Positions 17,143 to 26,388 of a stretch of DNA of 64,000 bases are shown piece after piece. Numbering within the stretch: position 1 is the stretch's first letter; the number at the start of each line of letters is the position of its first letter. Made by a program: the position numbers and the translations under genes. This DNA comes from AP-15 sp963735445 (GTDB lineage: Bacteria > Pseudomonadota > Alphaproteobacteria > ATCC43930 > CGMCC-115725). The stretch is from assembly GCA_963735445.1 (NCBI GenBank), contig CAVTLC010000053.1:92170-156169 (forward strand), given 5' to 3'. The notes beneath the pieces were generated by a model. The model worked only from the letters and a program-made list of their open reading frames with translations, did not search any database and had not been told where the DNA came from.

Positions 17143-17655
17143 ATGCGGCGGATCAAGCTCGACCCTATAGACCGTCGAATCCTGCAAAGTCTGCAGGCCG
17201 AGGGGCGTATCACCAATGTCGAACTGGCTCGGCGTGCCGGGATTTCGGCGCCGCCTTGCCTGCGCCGCGTCCGCGCGCTGGAAGAAGCCGGGATCATCCG
17301 CGGATACCATGCCGATCTGGCGCCCGAGCCGTTGGGCTATGGCGTCACGGTGTTTGCCCATGTAGGGCTGGCGAGTCAGGCGGAAGCGGACTTGAAGGCA
17401 TTTGAACAGTTGATCGCGACCTGGCCGGAAGTCCGCGAGGCACATATGCTGACGGGGGAAACCGATTTCTTGCTCAAGATCGTGGCCGCCGATTGGGACA
17501 GTTATCAACGCTTCCTAAGCGCCAAATTGACCTCAGCGCCAAATGTCAGCCATGTGAAATCGGCACTAACGCTGCGCGTCTCAAAGGACGAGCCGGGCAT
17601 TCCGATTACTGATCAGCCTGTCCTCGTCGATGATGACGAACTCGTCGAGTATTGA
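17143..17655 (+). CDS. Lrp/AsnC-family transcriptional regulator
   Basis: A 170-residue protein. The N-terminal helix-turn-helix is seen in LDPIDRRILQSLQAEGRITN and ELARRAGISAPPCLRRVRALE. The C-terminal RAM/AsnC ligand-binding domain is seen in FAHVGLASQAEADLKAFEQ, AHMLTGETDFLLKIVAADWD and HVKSALTLRVSK. These regulators bind amino acids as dimers or octamers. The start is supported by CTGGAGGGG upstream. It is followed 18 bases later by nhaA on the same strand. Its targets are unknown; putA is a common Lrp target in alphaproteobacteria but lies about 8 kb away. Confidence 0.9.
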   Translation: MRRIKLDPIDRRILQSLQAEGRITNVELARRAGISAPPCLRRVRALEEAGIIRGYHADLAPEPLGYGVTVFAHVGLASQAEADLKAFEQLIATWPEVREAHMLTGETDFLLKIVAADWDSYQRFLSAKLTSAPNVSHVKSALTLRVSKDEPGIPITDQPVLVDDDELVEY

Positions 17656-17673
17656 TCTGCGGGTCGGTTTCCG

Positions 17674-18849
17674 ATGCTTAACGGACGATCGGCTGTCTTG
17701 CGGCTGCAGCAATTCCTCGCGCTCGAATCCGCCGGCGGCATCGTGCTCGGCGCTGCTGCGGCCGTGGCGCTGATCCTGGCTAACTCGCCGTTTGGATCGC
17801 TCTACGCTCGGTTCCTGGATCTTCCGATGGCTGTCCAGGTCGGCGGCTTTTTGCTTAAGAAACCGTTGCTGCTCTGGATCAATGACGGGCTAATGGCGGT
17901 CTTCTTTTTGCTCGTCGGTCTCGAGGTCAAGCGCGAAGTCCTCGAAGGCGGGTTATCCGAGCCGTCGAGAGCTGTGTTACCGGTTCTCGCTGCGATCGGC
18001 GGCATGATTGTCCCGGCGGCGATTTACGTTGTGCTTAATTGGGGCGACGCCCAAGCTTTGCGCGGGTGGGCAATCCCGACCGCGACCGACATCGCCTTTG
18101 CTCTTGGGGTTCTCTCACTTCTCGGTTCGAGGGTGCCGCCCTCGCTGCGGATCTTTCTGCTTGCGGTTGCGATCATCGATGATCTTGGTGCGATTTTGAT
18201 CATCGCCATCTTCTACACCGGTGGCGTGTCGTGGGTCGCCCTCGTCCTCGCTGGTGGCGGGATCTTGGCGCTCGCGGTGTTCAACCTGACCGGCGTAACC
18301 CAACGAGCCCCGTACATACTGGGCGGGATCTTTCTTTGGGTGTGCGTCCTCAAATCAGGAATTCACGCTACCCTAGCCGGGGTTGTGGTCGGCATGGCGG
18401 TACCGCTTAGAACAATGCGAGCCGGCTCGCCGCTGATCCGTTTGGAGCACGATCTCCACCCCTGGGTTGCCTTCGGTGTTCTGCCTGCCTTCGCGTTCGC
18501 CAATGCCGGGGTTACGCTAGCCGGGATCACGATAGCGGAGCTGGTTCACCCGGTTGAGCTCGGGGTGGTCTTTGGCTTGATTATCGGGAAACCTCTCGGC
18601 GTAGCCGCCTCGGTTTGGGCGGCAACCCGTTTCGGGTTAGCCAAATTGCCGGAGAACGCCGAGTGGCGCCAGATTTACGGTCTGGCTCTGCTTACCGGGA
18701 TTGGCTTTACGATGAGCCTGTTTATCGGCGGCCTCGCCTTTCCGGCGGAAGGCTACAACGTCGACATCCGCATCGGCGTGTTAATCGGCTCGTTGTTTTC
18801 GGCGATTTGCGGTTATCTGTTACTGCGGACCGCGCGTTTCGCCGCTTAG
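17674..18849 (+). CDS. nhaA: Na+/H+ antiporter NhaA
   Basis: A 391-residue inner-membrane antiporter with about 12 hydrophobic segments. It exchanges cytoplasmic Na+ for external H+. The signature PTATDIAFALGVLSLLGSRVP and the AIIDDLGAILIIA segment carrying the paired ion-binding aspartates are intact, as is WINDGLMAVFFLLVGLEVKRE near residues 68-88. Length matches the family. Its stop overlaps the stop of the convergent greA gene by 4 bases, and no terminator is visible there. Confidence 0.95.
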   Translation: MLNGRSAVLRLQQFLALESAGGIVLGAAAAVALILANSPFGSLYARFLDLPMAVQVGGFLLKKPLLLWINDGLMAVFFLLVGLEVKREVLEGGLSEPSRAVLPVLAAIGGMIVPAAIYVVLNWGDAQALRGWAIPTATDIAFALGVLSLLGSRVPPSLRIFLLAVAIIDDLGAILIIAIFYTGGVSWVALVLAGGGILALAVFNLTGVTQRAPYILGGIFLWVCVLKSGIHATLAGVVVGMAVPLRTMRAGSPLIRLEHDLHPWVAFGVLPAFAFANAGVTLAGITIAELVHPVELGVVFGLIIGKPLGVAASVWAATRFGLAKLPENAEWRQIYGLALLTGIGFTMSLFIGGLAFPAEGYNVDIRIGVLIGSLFSAICGYLLLRTARFAA

Positions 18850-19319
18850 CCGAAAACGACGGTGACGACCTCGTAAGATTTTGCGCCGCGCGGTGTGGCG
18901 ACCTCAACGCTGTCGCCCTTGCCCTTGCCGATTAATGCGCGCGCCAGCGGTGACGTGACCGACAGCCGGCCGCGACTGACATCGGCTTCGTCCTCGCCGA
19001 CGATCTGAAAGGTCTGCTCCTCGTCGCTCTCTTCGTCGGCAAGCGTTACTCGGGCGCCGAATTTGATAACCGACCCCGACAGTTTCGAGACGTCGATGAC
19101 TTCGGCCCTCGCGACCTTGTCCTCGAGCTCCATAACCCGGCCTTCAATAAAGCTCTGGCGTTCGCGCGCGGCATGATATTCGGCATTTTCCGCGAGATCG
19201 CCGTGCTCACGCGCCTCGGCGATGGCGCGAATGATTGCCGGCCGCTCGACCGATTTAAGATGCTTCAGCTCGTCGCGAAGATGGTTATACCCGTCGGTCG
19301 TCATCGGAATTTTGTTCAT
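18846..19319 (-). CDS. greA: Transcription elongation factor GreA
   Basis: From ATG 19319 the product is 157 residues, the standard length; the in-frame extension to 19379 would overlap carB and is not family-like. The N-terminal coiled coil starts MNKIPMTTDGYNHLRDEL and contains the acidic tip DLAENAEYHAARE that reaches into the RNA polymerase secondary channel to stimulate cleavage of backtracked RNA. The C-terminal FKBP-like domain has SPLARALIGKGKGD. It lies 56 bases after carB, as is common in alphaproteobacteria. Confidence 0.95.
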   Translation of the reverse strand: MNKIPMTTDGYNHLRDELKHLKSVERPAIIRAIAEAREHGDLAENAEYHAARERQSFIEGRVMELEDKVARAEVIDVSKLSGSVIKFGARVTLADEESDEEQTFQIVGEDEADVSRGRLSVTSPLARALIGKGKGDSVEVATPRGAKSYEVVTVVFG

Positions 19320-19375
19320 CGAAGACGGGGTCGCTATCCTGGGTTGGAGGGAAGCGGCAAAGCGCCGCGCGGCAA

Positions 19376-22300
19376 TCACAGGTAGGATTGTAAAGGGGCA
19401 ACTTCAAGACTCCCCGCGCGTAGCGCGGCGATCGCCTGGACCGCCGCGCGCGCGCCGGCAACCGTCGTGTAATAGGGAATGGCGTGGGTCAGCGCGGTGC
19501 GGCGCAGGCTAAAGCTGTCGGCGATTGCCTGAGCGCCCTCTGTCGTGTTGAACACGAGTTGCACGCCGCCACTGAGCATGTGATCCACGATGTGCGGGCG
19601 CCCTTCACGCACTTTGTTGACCGGGCTTACCGGGAGACCGGCGCGTGACAGGGCCATCGCTGTGCCCTCGGTTGCAACCAAGCTGAACCCCATTTCAACC
19701 AGCCGCTGGCATGACTCGATCAGAGGGTCCTTGTCACGATCGCGCACCGAGACGAATACGCATCCTTCAAGCGGCAATATTGTCCCGATGGCAAGCTGCG
19801 ATTTGGCAAAGGCGCGGCCAAAATCGGCATCGAGTCCCATCACCTCGCCGGTTGATTTCATCTCCGGGCCGAGGATCAGGTCGACCCCGGGAAAGCGTGC
19901 GAATGGAAACACCGCCTCCTTAACCGCGACGTGGCCCAAGCTCGCCGCGACAGGCCGTCGGAAATCCCCCAGCGGCTCGCCAACCATCGCCCGCGCCGCG
20001 ATCTTGGCTATCGGAATGCCAGTTGCCTTCGCAACAAACGGCACGGTGCGCGACGCCCGCGGATTGACCTCGAGCACGTAGAGGTCGCCCTCTTTGACCG
20101 CGAATTGGACATTCATTAGCCCGACGACTCCGAGCGCTCGCGCCAGTGCCATCGTTTGCCGCTCGATCTCGGCGATGGTCTCGGGCTCGAGGCTATAGGG
20201 CGGCAACGAGCACGCGCTGTCGCCGGAATGGATCCCGGCTTCTTCGATATGCTCCATGATGCCGACGACCTCGATATGCCGGCCGTCCGAAACCGCATCG
20301 ACATCGACCTCGATCGCGTCCTGCAGGTAACGATCAATCAGCACCGGGCTCGTTCCCGAAACGCTGACCGCCTGCCGCATATAGCGATTGAGCCCGGCAG
20401 CATCGTGCACGATCTCCATCGCCCGGCCGCCTAGGACGTAAGACGGGCGGATCACGACCGGATAGCCGATGGCGATCGCCACCGCCTCGGCTTCCTCGGC
20501 CGATGTGGCGGTGCCGTTGTCCGGTTGGCGCAGGCCGACCTTGGTCAGCAATTGCTGAAAGCGTCGCCGGTCCTCGGCCAAATCGATCGCGTCGGGCGAG
20601 GTGCCGAGGATCGGGATATCCGCACGTTCCAGCGCGGTCGCGAGCTTTAGCGGGGTTTGGCCGCCGAACTGCACAATCACCCCGAGCACGGTCCCGACCT
20701 GCTGCTCGACACGCACGATCTCGATCACGTCCTCAGCGGTCAGCGGCTCGAAATAGAGCCGGTCGGAGGTGTCGTAATCGGTCGAGACAGTCTCCGGGTT
20801 GCAATTGATCATGACTGTCTCGATGCCGGCCTCCGACAGGCTGTAGGCGGCATGGACGCAGCAATAGTCGAATTCGATGCCCTGCCCGATCCGATTCGGC
20901 CCCCCGCCGAGAATGATCACTTTTTTCCGCTCGCTCGGATCGGCCTCGCATTCCGGATTGTCGAACCCGTCGCCCTCGTAGCACGAGTAGAGGTACGGGG
21001 TCTGCGAGGCGAATTCGGCGGCGCAGGTGTCGATCCGCTTGTAAACCGGGCGCAGCTCGAGGCTTCGGCGCAGGGCTGCGACCGTCTCCTCATCAAGGCC
21101 GCTCAGCCTGGCCAGCCGGGCGTCGGAAAACCCCATTTGCTTCAGCCGCAGCAATCCGGTGCGATCGCGGGGCAACCCGTTTTGCCGCACCAGCTCCTCG
21201 ATTTCGACAATCTCGCGGACTCGTTCGAGAAACCATGGCTCGTAGTGGCAGGCTGCATGGATTTCGGCGGTCGTCAGGCCGTGACGATAGGCCTGAGCGA
21301 TCAACAACAGGCGGTCGGGCGAGGGTCGGGTCAACGCTGCCTTGACGGCATCGTTGCCGCCGCTTTCGATGCCCTCGATGGCAACCTCGTCAAACCCGGT
21401 GAGCCCGGTCTCCATCGAGCGCAGCGCCTTCTGCACCAACTCGGCAAAGCTGCGGCCGATCGCCATCGCCTCGCCGACCGATTTCATCGAGGTCGTCAGC
21501 AGCGGTTCGGTTCCCGGGAATTTCTCGAAGGTGAACCGCGGCATCTTGGTGACGATGTAGTCGATCGTCGGCTCAAACGAGGCCGGGGTGACGCGGGTGA
21601 TTTCGTTGGCAAGTTCGTCGAGCGTGTAGCCAATCGCGAGCTTGGCGGCGATCTTGGCGATCGGAAACCCGGTCGCCTTCGACGCCAAGGCCGAGGAGCG
21701 CGACACCCGCGGATTCATCTCGATGATGACGAGCCGACCGTCTTCGGGGTTCACCGCGAACTGCACATTCGATCCGCCGGTATCGACACCGATCTCGCGC
21801 AACACCGCAATCGCGGCGTTCCGCATCAGTTGATATTCCTTGTCGGTCAGGGTCAGAGCCGGGGCGACGCACACCGAGTCGCCGGTGTGGACCCCCATCG
21901 GGTCGATGTTTTCGATCGAGCAGACGATGATGCAATTGTCGGCGCGATCGCGCACGACCTCCATCTCGTACTCTTTCCAGCCGAGGACGGATTCCTCGAT
22001 CAGCACCTCGTGGCTGGGCGAGGCGCGCAATCCGCCGCGCACGATATCCTCGAACTCCTGCGCATTATAGGCGATGCCGCCGCCGGTGCCGCCCAACGTG
22101 AAAGACGGCCGGATGATCGCGGGCAATCCGACCATGTCGAGCGCGGCGAACGCATCCTCGAGCGATCCGACCAGCCGGCTCGCCGGCGAAGCAAGCCCGA
22201 TCCGATCCATTGCCTGGCGGAACAGCTGACGGTCCTCGGCCTTGGCGATGGCGTCCTCTCTGGCGCCGATCAGTTCGACGCCGTAGCGCTCGAGGACACC

Positions 22301-22631
22301 CGATTGCACGAGAGCCATCGCCGTGTTGAGCGCGGTCTGACCGCCCATTGTCGGCAGCAAGGCATCGATCGGATGTCCCTCGGCCCGCTCGCGGGCGATG
22401 ATCTTTTCGACCATCTCCGGCGTGATCGGCTCGATGTAAGTGGCGTCGGCCAATTCCGGGTCGGTCATGATCGTCGCCGGGTTCGAATTGACCAGCACGA
22501 CCCGGTAGCCTTCCGCTTTGAGCGCCTTACAGGCCTGGGCGCCGGAATAGTCGAATTCGCAAGCTTGCCCGATGACGATCGGCCCGGCGCCGATGATCAG
22601 GATGGAATGAGATATCAGAGCGCCGCGGCAT
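19376..22631 (-). CDS. carB: Carbamoyl-phosphate synthase large subunit (one frame break near the start)
   Basis: About 1084 residues if one extra base near 22605-22609 is ignored. The start is ATG 22631: it reads MPRRSDIS, then the frame changes and continues SILIIGAGPIVIGQACEFDY, exactly the normal CarB N-terminus. The protein has two ATP-grasp halves (GGTGGGIAYNAQEFE in the first; SYVLGGRAMEIV in the second, with GGGPNRIGQGIEFDYCCVHAA opening it) and a C-terminal regulatory MGS domain (SVRDRDKDPLIESC, VFNTTEGAQAIADS). It makes carbamoyl phosphate for arginine and pyrimidine synthesis with CarA. The first 17 bases overlap the carA 3' end. An uncorrected call would start at GTG 22498 and lose about 44 residues. 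Confidence 0.93.
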
Positions 22632-23788
22632 GCGCCTCCATCAGCGCGATAAAACGCTCGAACAGATAGTGGCTGTCTTGGGGGCCGGGGCTGGCTTCGG
22701 GATGGTGCTGGACGGAAAACACCGGCTTGCCTGAAATGCGCAGCCCCTCATTGGTATTGTCGAACAACGATTGATGAGTTGGCACCACGCCTGAGGGCAG
22801 GCTGTCGGGGTCGACGACAAACCCGTGGTTCTGACTGGTGATCTCGACCTTGCCGGTCTCGATATCCTTGACCGGGTGGTTAGCGCCGCGATGGCCCCGC
22901 GCCATCTTGCGGGTGCGGCCGCCGAGCGCCAGCGCCATCAGTTGGTGGCCGAGGCAGATGCCGAAGATCGGCTTGCCCGAAGCGATCAGCTCGCGCAAAA
23001 CGGGCACCGCATATTCCGCTGTCGCCGCCGGATCGCCGGGGCCGTTTGATAAAAAGATGCCATCGGGCTCGTGGCGCAGCACGTCCTCGACCGAGGCCGT
23101 TGCCGGGACGACGGTCACCTGGCAGCCGTGTCCGGCGAGCATGCGCAGGATGTTGCGCTTGGCCCCGTAATCGATCGCGACGACGTGATGACGCGGCACC
23201 CGCTGCCGGCCGTAGCCGCGCTCACGATCCCACACCGTTTCGTCCCACTGGTAGGTTTGGCGGCAGCTGACCTCGCTCGCGAGATCCATGCCTTCGAGAC
23301 CCGGCCATTCCGCGGCCCCGGCGGCAAGAGCCGCAATGTCGAGCGGTCGTCGGGGTTCGTAGGCGATCACCCCGTTCGGCGGACCGCAATCGCGGATCAG
23401 CCGGGTCAGACGCCGCGTATCGACGCCGGAAATGCCGATAAGCCCGTGTTCCTCGACCCAGCGGTCGAGCGATTTGGTGGCGCGCCAATTGGCCGGAGCT
23501 GTGATCCGGCTATGGACCAGCAGTCCCACGGGCGAAAGGGGTTGTAGTCTCAATATCCTCTGCATTGACCCCGACATTGCCGATATGCGGGAAGGTGAAG
23601 GTAATGATCTGCGCGGCATAGGAGGGATCGGTCAGGATTTCCTGGTAGCCGGTCATCGCCGTGTTGAAGCAGACCTCGCCGACCGCCGTCCCCGCGACGC
23701 CAAACCCTCTGCCCCAAAATGCCGTCCCGTCCGCCAGCACAAGAGCCGCGTTGCAGTCAGGCGGTTGCGGCGATGGTTCCCGCGTCAA
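22615..23788 (-). CDS. carA: Carbamoyl-phosphate synthase small subunit (one frame break)
   Basis: About 390 residues when one extra base in a CCC/GGG run at 23525-23527 is ignored. TTG 23788 is the preferred start because AGGATTTTGT precedes it and the product then begins MTREPSPQPPDCNAALVLADGT; TTG 23806 is an alternative. The N-terminal domain has TGYQEILTDPSYAAQIITFT and IGNVGVNAEDIE. The C-terminal class I glutaminase has SNGPGDP, the nucleophile motif PIFGICLGHQLMALALGG, and the catalytic His in SVQHHPEASPGP. It supplies ammonia from glutamine to CarB. It forms a carA-carB-greA operon on the minus strand. Confidence 0.93.
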
Positions 23789-23942
23789 ACAAAATCCTGT
23801 AGGCAATCGTGTATGGTCCGCCCGCTCTTTAGCGGATCGCAGAGCTGGACCGTCAACAAGTAGCCGGCTGATGCCGAATGGTCAACCCACCCTTGTCTTT
23901 AACCGCTCGGGGATTCAGATACTTAGTCGTGGGCGTGCCGAA

Positions 23943-23971
23943 TTGCCGCGCGCGGTAAAACAGTCTAGAGT
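23943..23971 (+). promoter_or_regulatory. Candidate promoter for yqeY-dnaG
   Basis: TTGCCG (23943-23948) and TAGAGT (23966-23971) are separated by 17 bases, about 30 bases upstream of the ATG at 24001. The -10 hexamer is imperfect. Confidence 0.4.
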
Positions 23972-24000
23972 AAGTTTTGTGACCATGCGAGGCGGCGTCG

Positions 24001-24462
24001 ATGTTGCGTGAGGCCTTCACCGACCGGCTTAAAGTCGCGATGAAGGCGCGCGATACCCGGACGGTCTCCACGGTCCGGCTGATCCTGGCGGCGCTCAAAG
24101 AGCGCGACGTCGCTGCGCGCGGCGAGGGCAATACCGCGGGGCTCGCCGAGCCTGACATCGCACGAATGCTGCAAGGGATGATCAAGCAGCGCCGCGAATC
24201 GATCGCGCTCTATGAGCAGGGAAACCGCCCCGATCTGGCGCAGCAGGAAACCGAAGAGATCGCCGTTATCGAGAGCTTTCTGCCGCAGCAAATGAGCGAG
24301 GACGAGATCACCGCTGCCGCGCGATCGGCAATCACCGAGACCGGCGCCGCGGGCATTCGCGACATGGGCAAGGTTATGGCCACAATGCGCGAGCGGCATG
24401 CCGGCGCGATGGATTTCAGCCGCGCCGGCCCGATCGTCAAACGGCTTCTCGGCGGATCGTGA
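24001..24462 (+). CDS. GatB/YqeY domain protein
   Basis: A 153-residue helical protein beginning MLREAFTDRLKVAMKARDTRTVST and containing RMLQGMIKQRRESIALYEQGNR, ESFLPQQMSEDEI and DMGKVMATMRERHAGAMDF. This is the stand-alone YqeY family, related to the tail domain of the GatB amidotransferase subunit. Its biochemical role is not established. It directly precedes dnaG (13-base gap), and the yqeY-dnaG-rpoD order is widespread in bacteria. Confidence 0.92.
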   Translation: MLREAFTDRLKVAMKARDTRTVSTVRLILAALKERDVAARGEGNTAGLAEPDIARMLQGMIKQRRESIALYEQGNRPDLAQQETEEIAVIESFLPQQMSEDEITAAARSAITETGAAGIRDMGKVMATMRERHAGAMDFSRAGPIVKRLLGGS

Positions 24463-24475
24463 GACACGATCGGTA

Positions 24476-26284
24476 ATGGCATTTCCGCCAGGTTTTCTCG
24501 ACGAGTTGCGCGGCCGCATCTCGCTACCGGGGCTAGTCAGCCGGCAAGTAAAGCTCGAGCGCCGCGGGCGCGAATTTGCCGGTCTCTGCCCGTTCCATAC
24601 CGAAAAAACACCGTCCTTTTATGTCGTTGAAGACAAGAACTTCTTCCATTGCTTCGGCTGCGGGGCGCATGGCGACGCAATCGGGTTTGTCATGCGGGCC
24701 GACAATCTCGATTTCCTCGAGGCGGTCGAAAAACTAGCCGGCGAAGCGGGTCTGGCCGTCCCGCAATCGACCCCCGAAGAGCGCGAAAAAGCGCAGCGGC
24801 AAAAGACGCTACTCGAAACCCTCGAAGCCGCTGCCGCGTTTTATGAGGCTCGGTTGTGGTCGCCGGCCGGCAGTACCGCCCGCAGTTACTTAGGGGCTCG
24901 CGGGCTCGACGCCGATACGATCCGGCGCTTTCGTCTCGGCTGGGCGCCGGATGATCGGCAATCCTTGCGGCGCGCGCTGACCGCCGATTTTGGTGAAGCG
25001 CTCCTGGTCGAGACCGGGCTATTGCATCGGCCGGAAGAGGGCGAGGCCTTCGACTATTTCCGCAACCGGGTGATGTTCCCGATCGGCGACCGCGCCGGCC
25101 GGATCATCGCCTTTGGCGGCCGCGTATTGGCTGACGGCCAGCCCAAATACCTGAACTCGCCGGAGAGCCCGATCTTTCAGAAGGGACGTGTGCTTTACGG
25201 CTGGTCGGCGGCGCGCGCCGCCGCTGCAGACCGCCGCGATGCGATCGTCACCGAAGGCTACATGGACGTCATCGCGTTGCATCATGCCGGCTTCGCGTCA
25301 GCGGTGGCGCCCCTCGGAACGGCGTTGACCGAATACCAGCTCGAAGAATTATGGCGGCTCGGACCGGAGCCGATCCTGTGCTTCGATGGCGATGCCGCGG
25401 GTCAACGCGCCGCGGCGCGCGCGCTGCGACGGGCGCTGCCGCTGCTGCGGCCTGGCCGAAGTCTCCGGTTTGCGGTCCTGCCTTCGGGCGAGGATCCGGA
25501 CTCGCTGATCCGGAGTGCCGGCCGTGACATTTTCGAGCAGGTCCTCGCTGCTGCTCGGCCATTGTCGCATATGCTCTGGGAGATTGAACTCGGCGCCAGT
25601 CCTGTCGACACCCCCGAGCGTCGCGCCGATCTCGACCACCGTTTGATGGAAAATGTCGCCCTGATCGCCGACGCGACGGTACGCAACGAATACCGGCGCT
25701 TTGTCCGCGATCGTTTGTTCGAGGGCGGGCGCAAGCGCCGCGTGGTGGCGAGCTCATCGACACCCCGAGGCTTTGCCCAAAAGGTAGCTACGGAATTTGT
25801 CCGGGAGGGACCGCTATCGCCACCGCGCCCACCTGACCGTGTACAGCGTGAACTGCTGTTTCGAATTCTGCTGCAGTGGCCCTCATTGCTTGACGAGGTT
25901 GCAGAGGAGTTCGCGACGATCGAGATGCCTGAACCGGATCTTGACAAACTTCGCCGCGAAATTTTACAGATCGAGGCCTTGCATCCGGGGCTTGAAGCTT
26001 CCACGCTGCGGCAACACCTTCACACAAACGGGTTTGCGGCGACCGTGGAAGCGTTTATCTCGCCTTCGGTCGACTCAGGCTTCTTGATCCGGCGCTCGGC
26101 CACAGACGATGCGCGAAACGAATGGGCGCATGTGATCGAAATGCTGATGGGAGGTCAGCGGTCGGTTTTAGCCGAGGCGAGCAATCATCTGATCGACGAT
26201 GTGTCGGTGGCAAGCTGGGAACATTTCCTGGCGGCAAGGGAACGGGCGTTGCAGCAGAATGGCGGCAATGACGAGTCGATCTGA
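24476..26284 (+). CDS. dnaG: DNA primase
   Basis: From ATG 24476 the product is 602 residues. DnaG lays RNA primers at the replication fork. The N-terminal CHC2 zinc finger is seen as CPFHTEKTPSF and HCFGCGAHGDAIGF. The RNA-polymerase core follows (SRQ...YFRNRVMFPIGD, GFGGRVL-like IAFGGRVLADG and PKYLNSPES). The TOPRIM metal site is VTEGYMDVIALH and CFDGDAAGQRAAAR. The C-terminal DnaB-interacting region is less conserved. An in-frame extension back to 24398 lies inside yqeY and is not primase-like. It forms a unit with yqeY and rpoD. Confidence 0.95.
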   Translation: MAFPPGFLDELRGRISLPGLVSRQVKLERRGREFAGLCPFHTEKTPSFYVVEDKNFFHCFGCGAHGDAIGFVMRADNLDFLEAVEKLAGEAGLAVPQSTPEEREKAQRQKTLLETLEAAAAFYEARLWSPAGSTARSYLGARGLDADTIRRFRLGWAPDDRQSLRRALTADFGEALLVETGLLHRPEEGEAFDYFRNRVMFPIGDRAGRIIAFGGRVLADGQPKYLNSPESPIFQKGRVLYGWSAARAAAADRRDAIVTEGYMDVIALHHAGFASAVAPLGTALTEYQLEELWRLGPEPILCFDGDAAGQRAAARALRRALPLLRPGRSLRFAVLPSGEDPDSLIRSAGRDIFEQVLAAARPLSHMLWEIELGASPVDTPERRADLDHRLMENVALIADATVRNEYRRFVRDRLFEGGRKRRVVASSSTPRGFAQKVATEFVREGPLSPPRPPDRVQRELLFRILLQWPSLLDEVAEEFATIEMPEPDLDKLRREILQIEALHPGLEASTLRQHLHTNGFAATVEAFISPSVDSGFLIRRSATDDARNEWAHVIEMLMGGQRSVLAEASNHLIDDVSVASWEHFLAARERALQQNGGNDESI

Positions 26285-26388
26285 AGATGCTGCCCGCCGA
26301 GAAGTCAGATTGTTGGCAAACCAGGTCTGAATAGTGACGTGACGCCGGGCTGCAGCCGGGCGAGTGAAACCTGTCTAGGGATGGTGGA

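Noticed and set aside
22613..22615. ATA as an unusual start codon for carB
   Set aside because: ATG 22631 in the neighbouring frame gives the expected N-terminus, so a one-base error explains the missing start.
20657..22669. 670-residue plus-strand open frame
   Set aside because: Antisense shadow of carB, which is conserved along its whole length.
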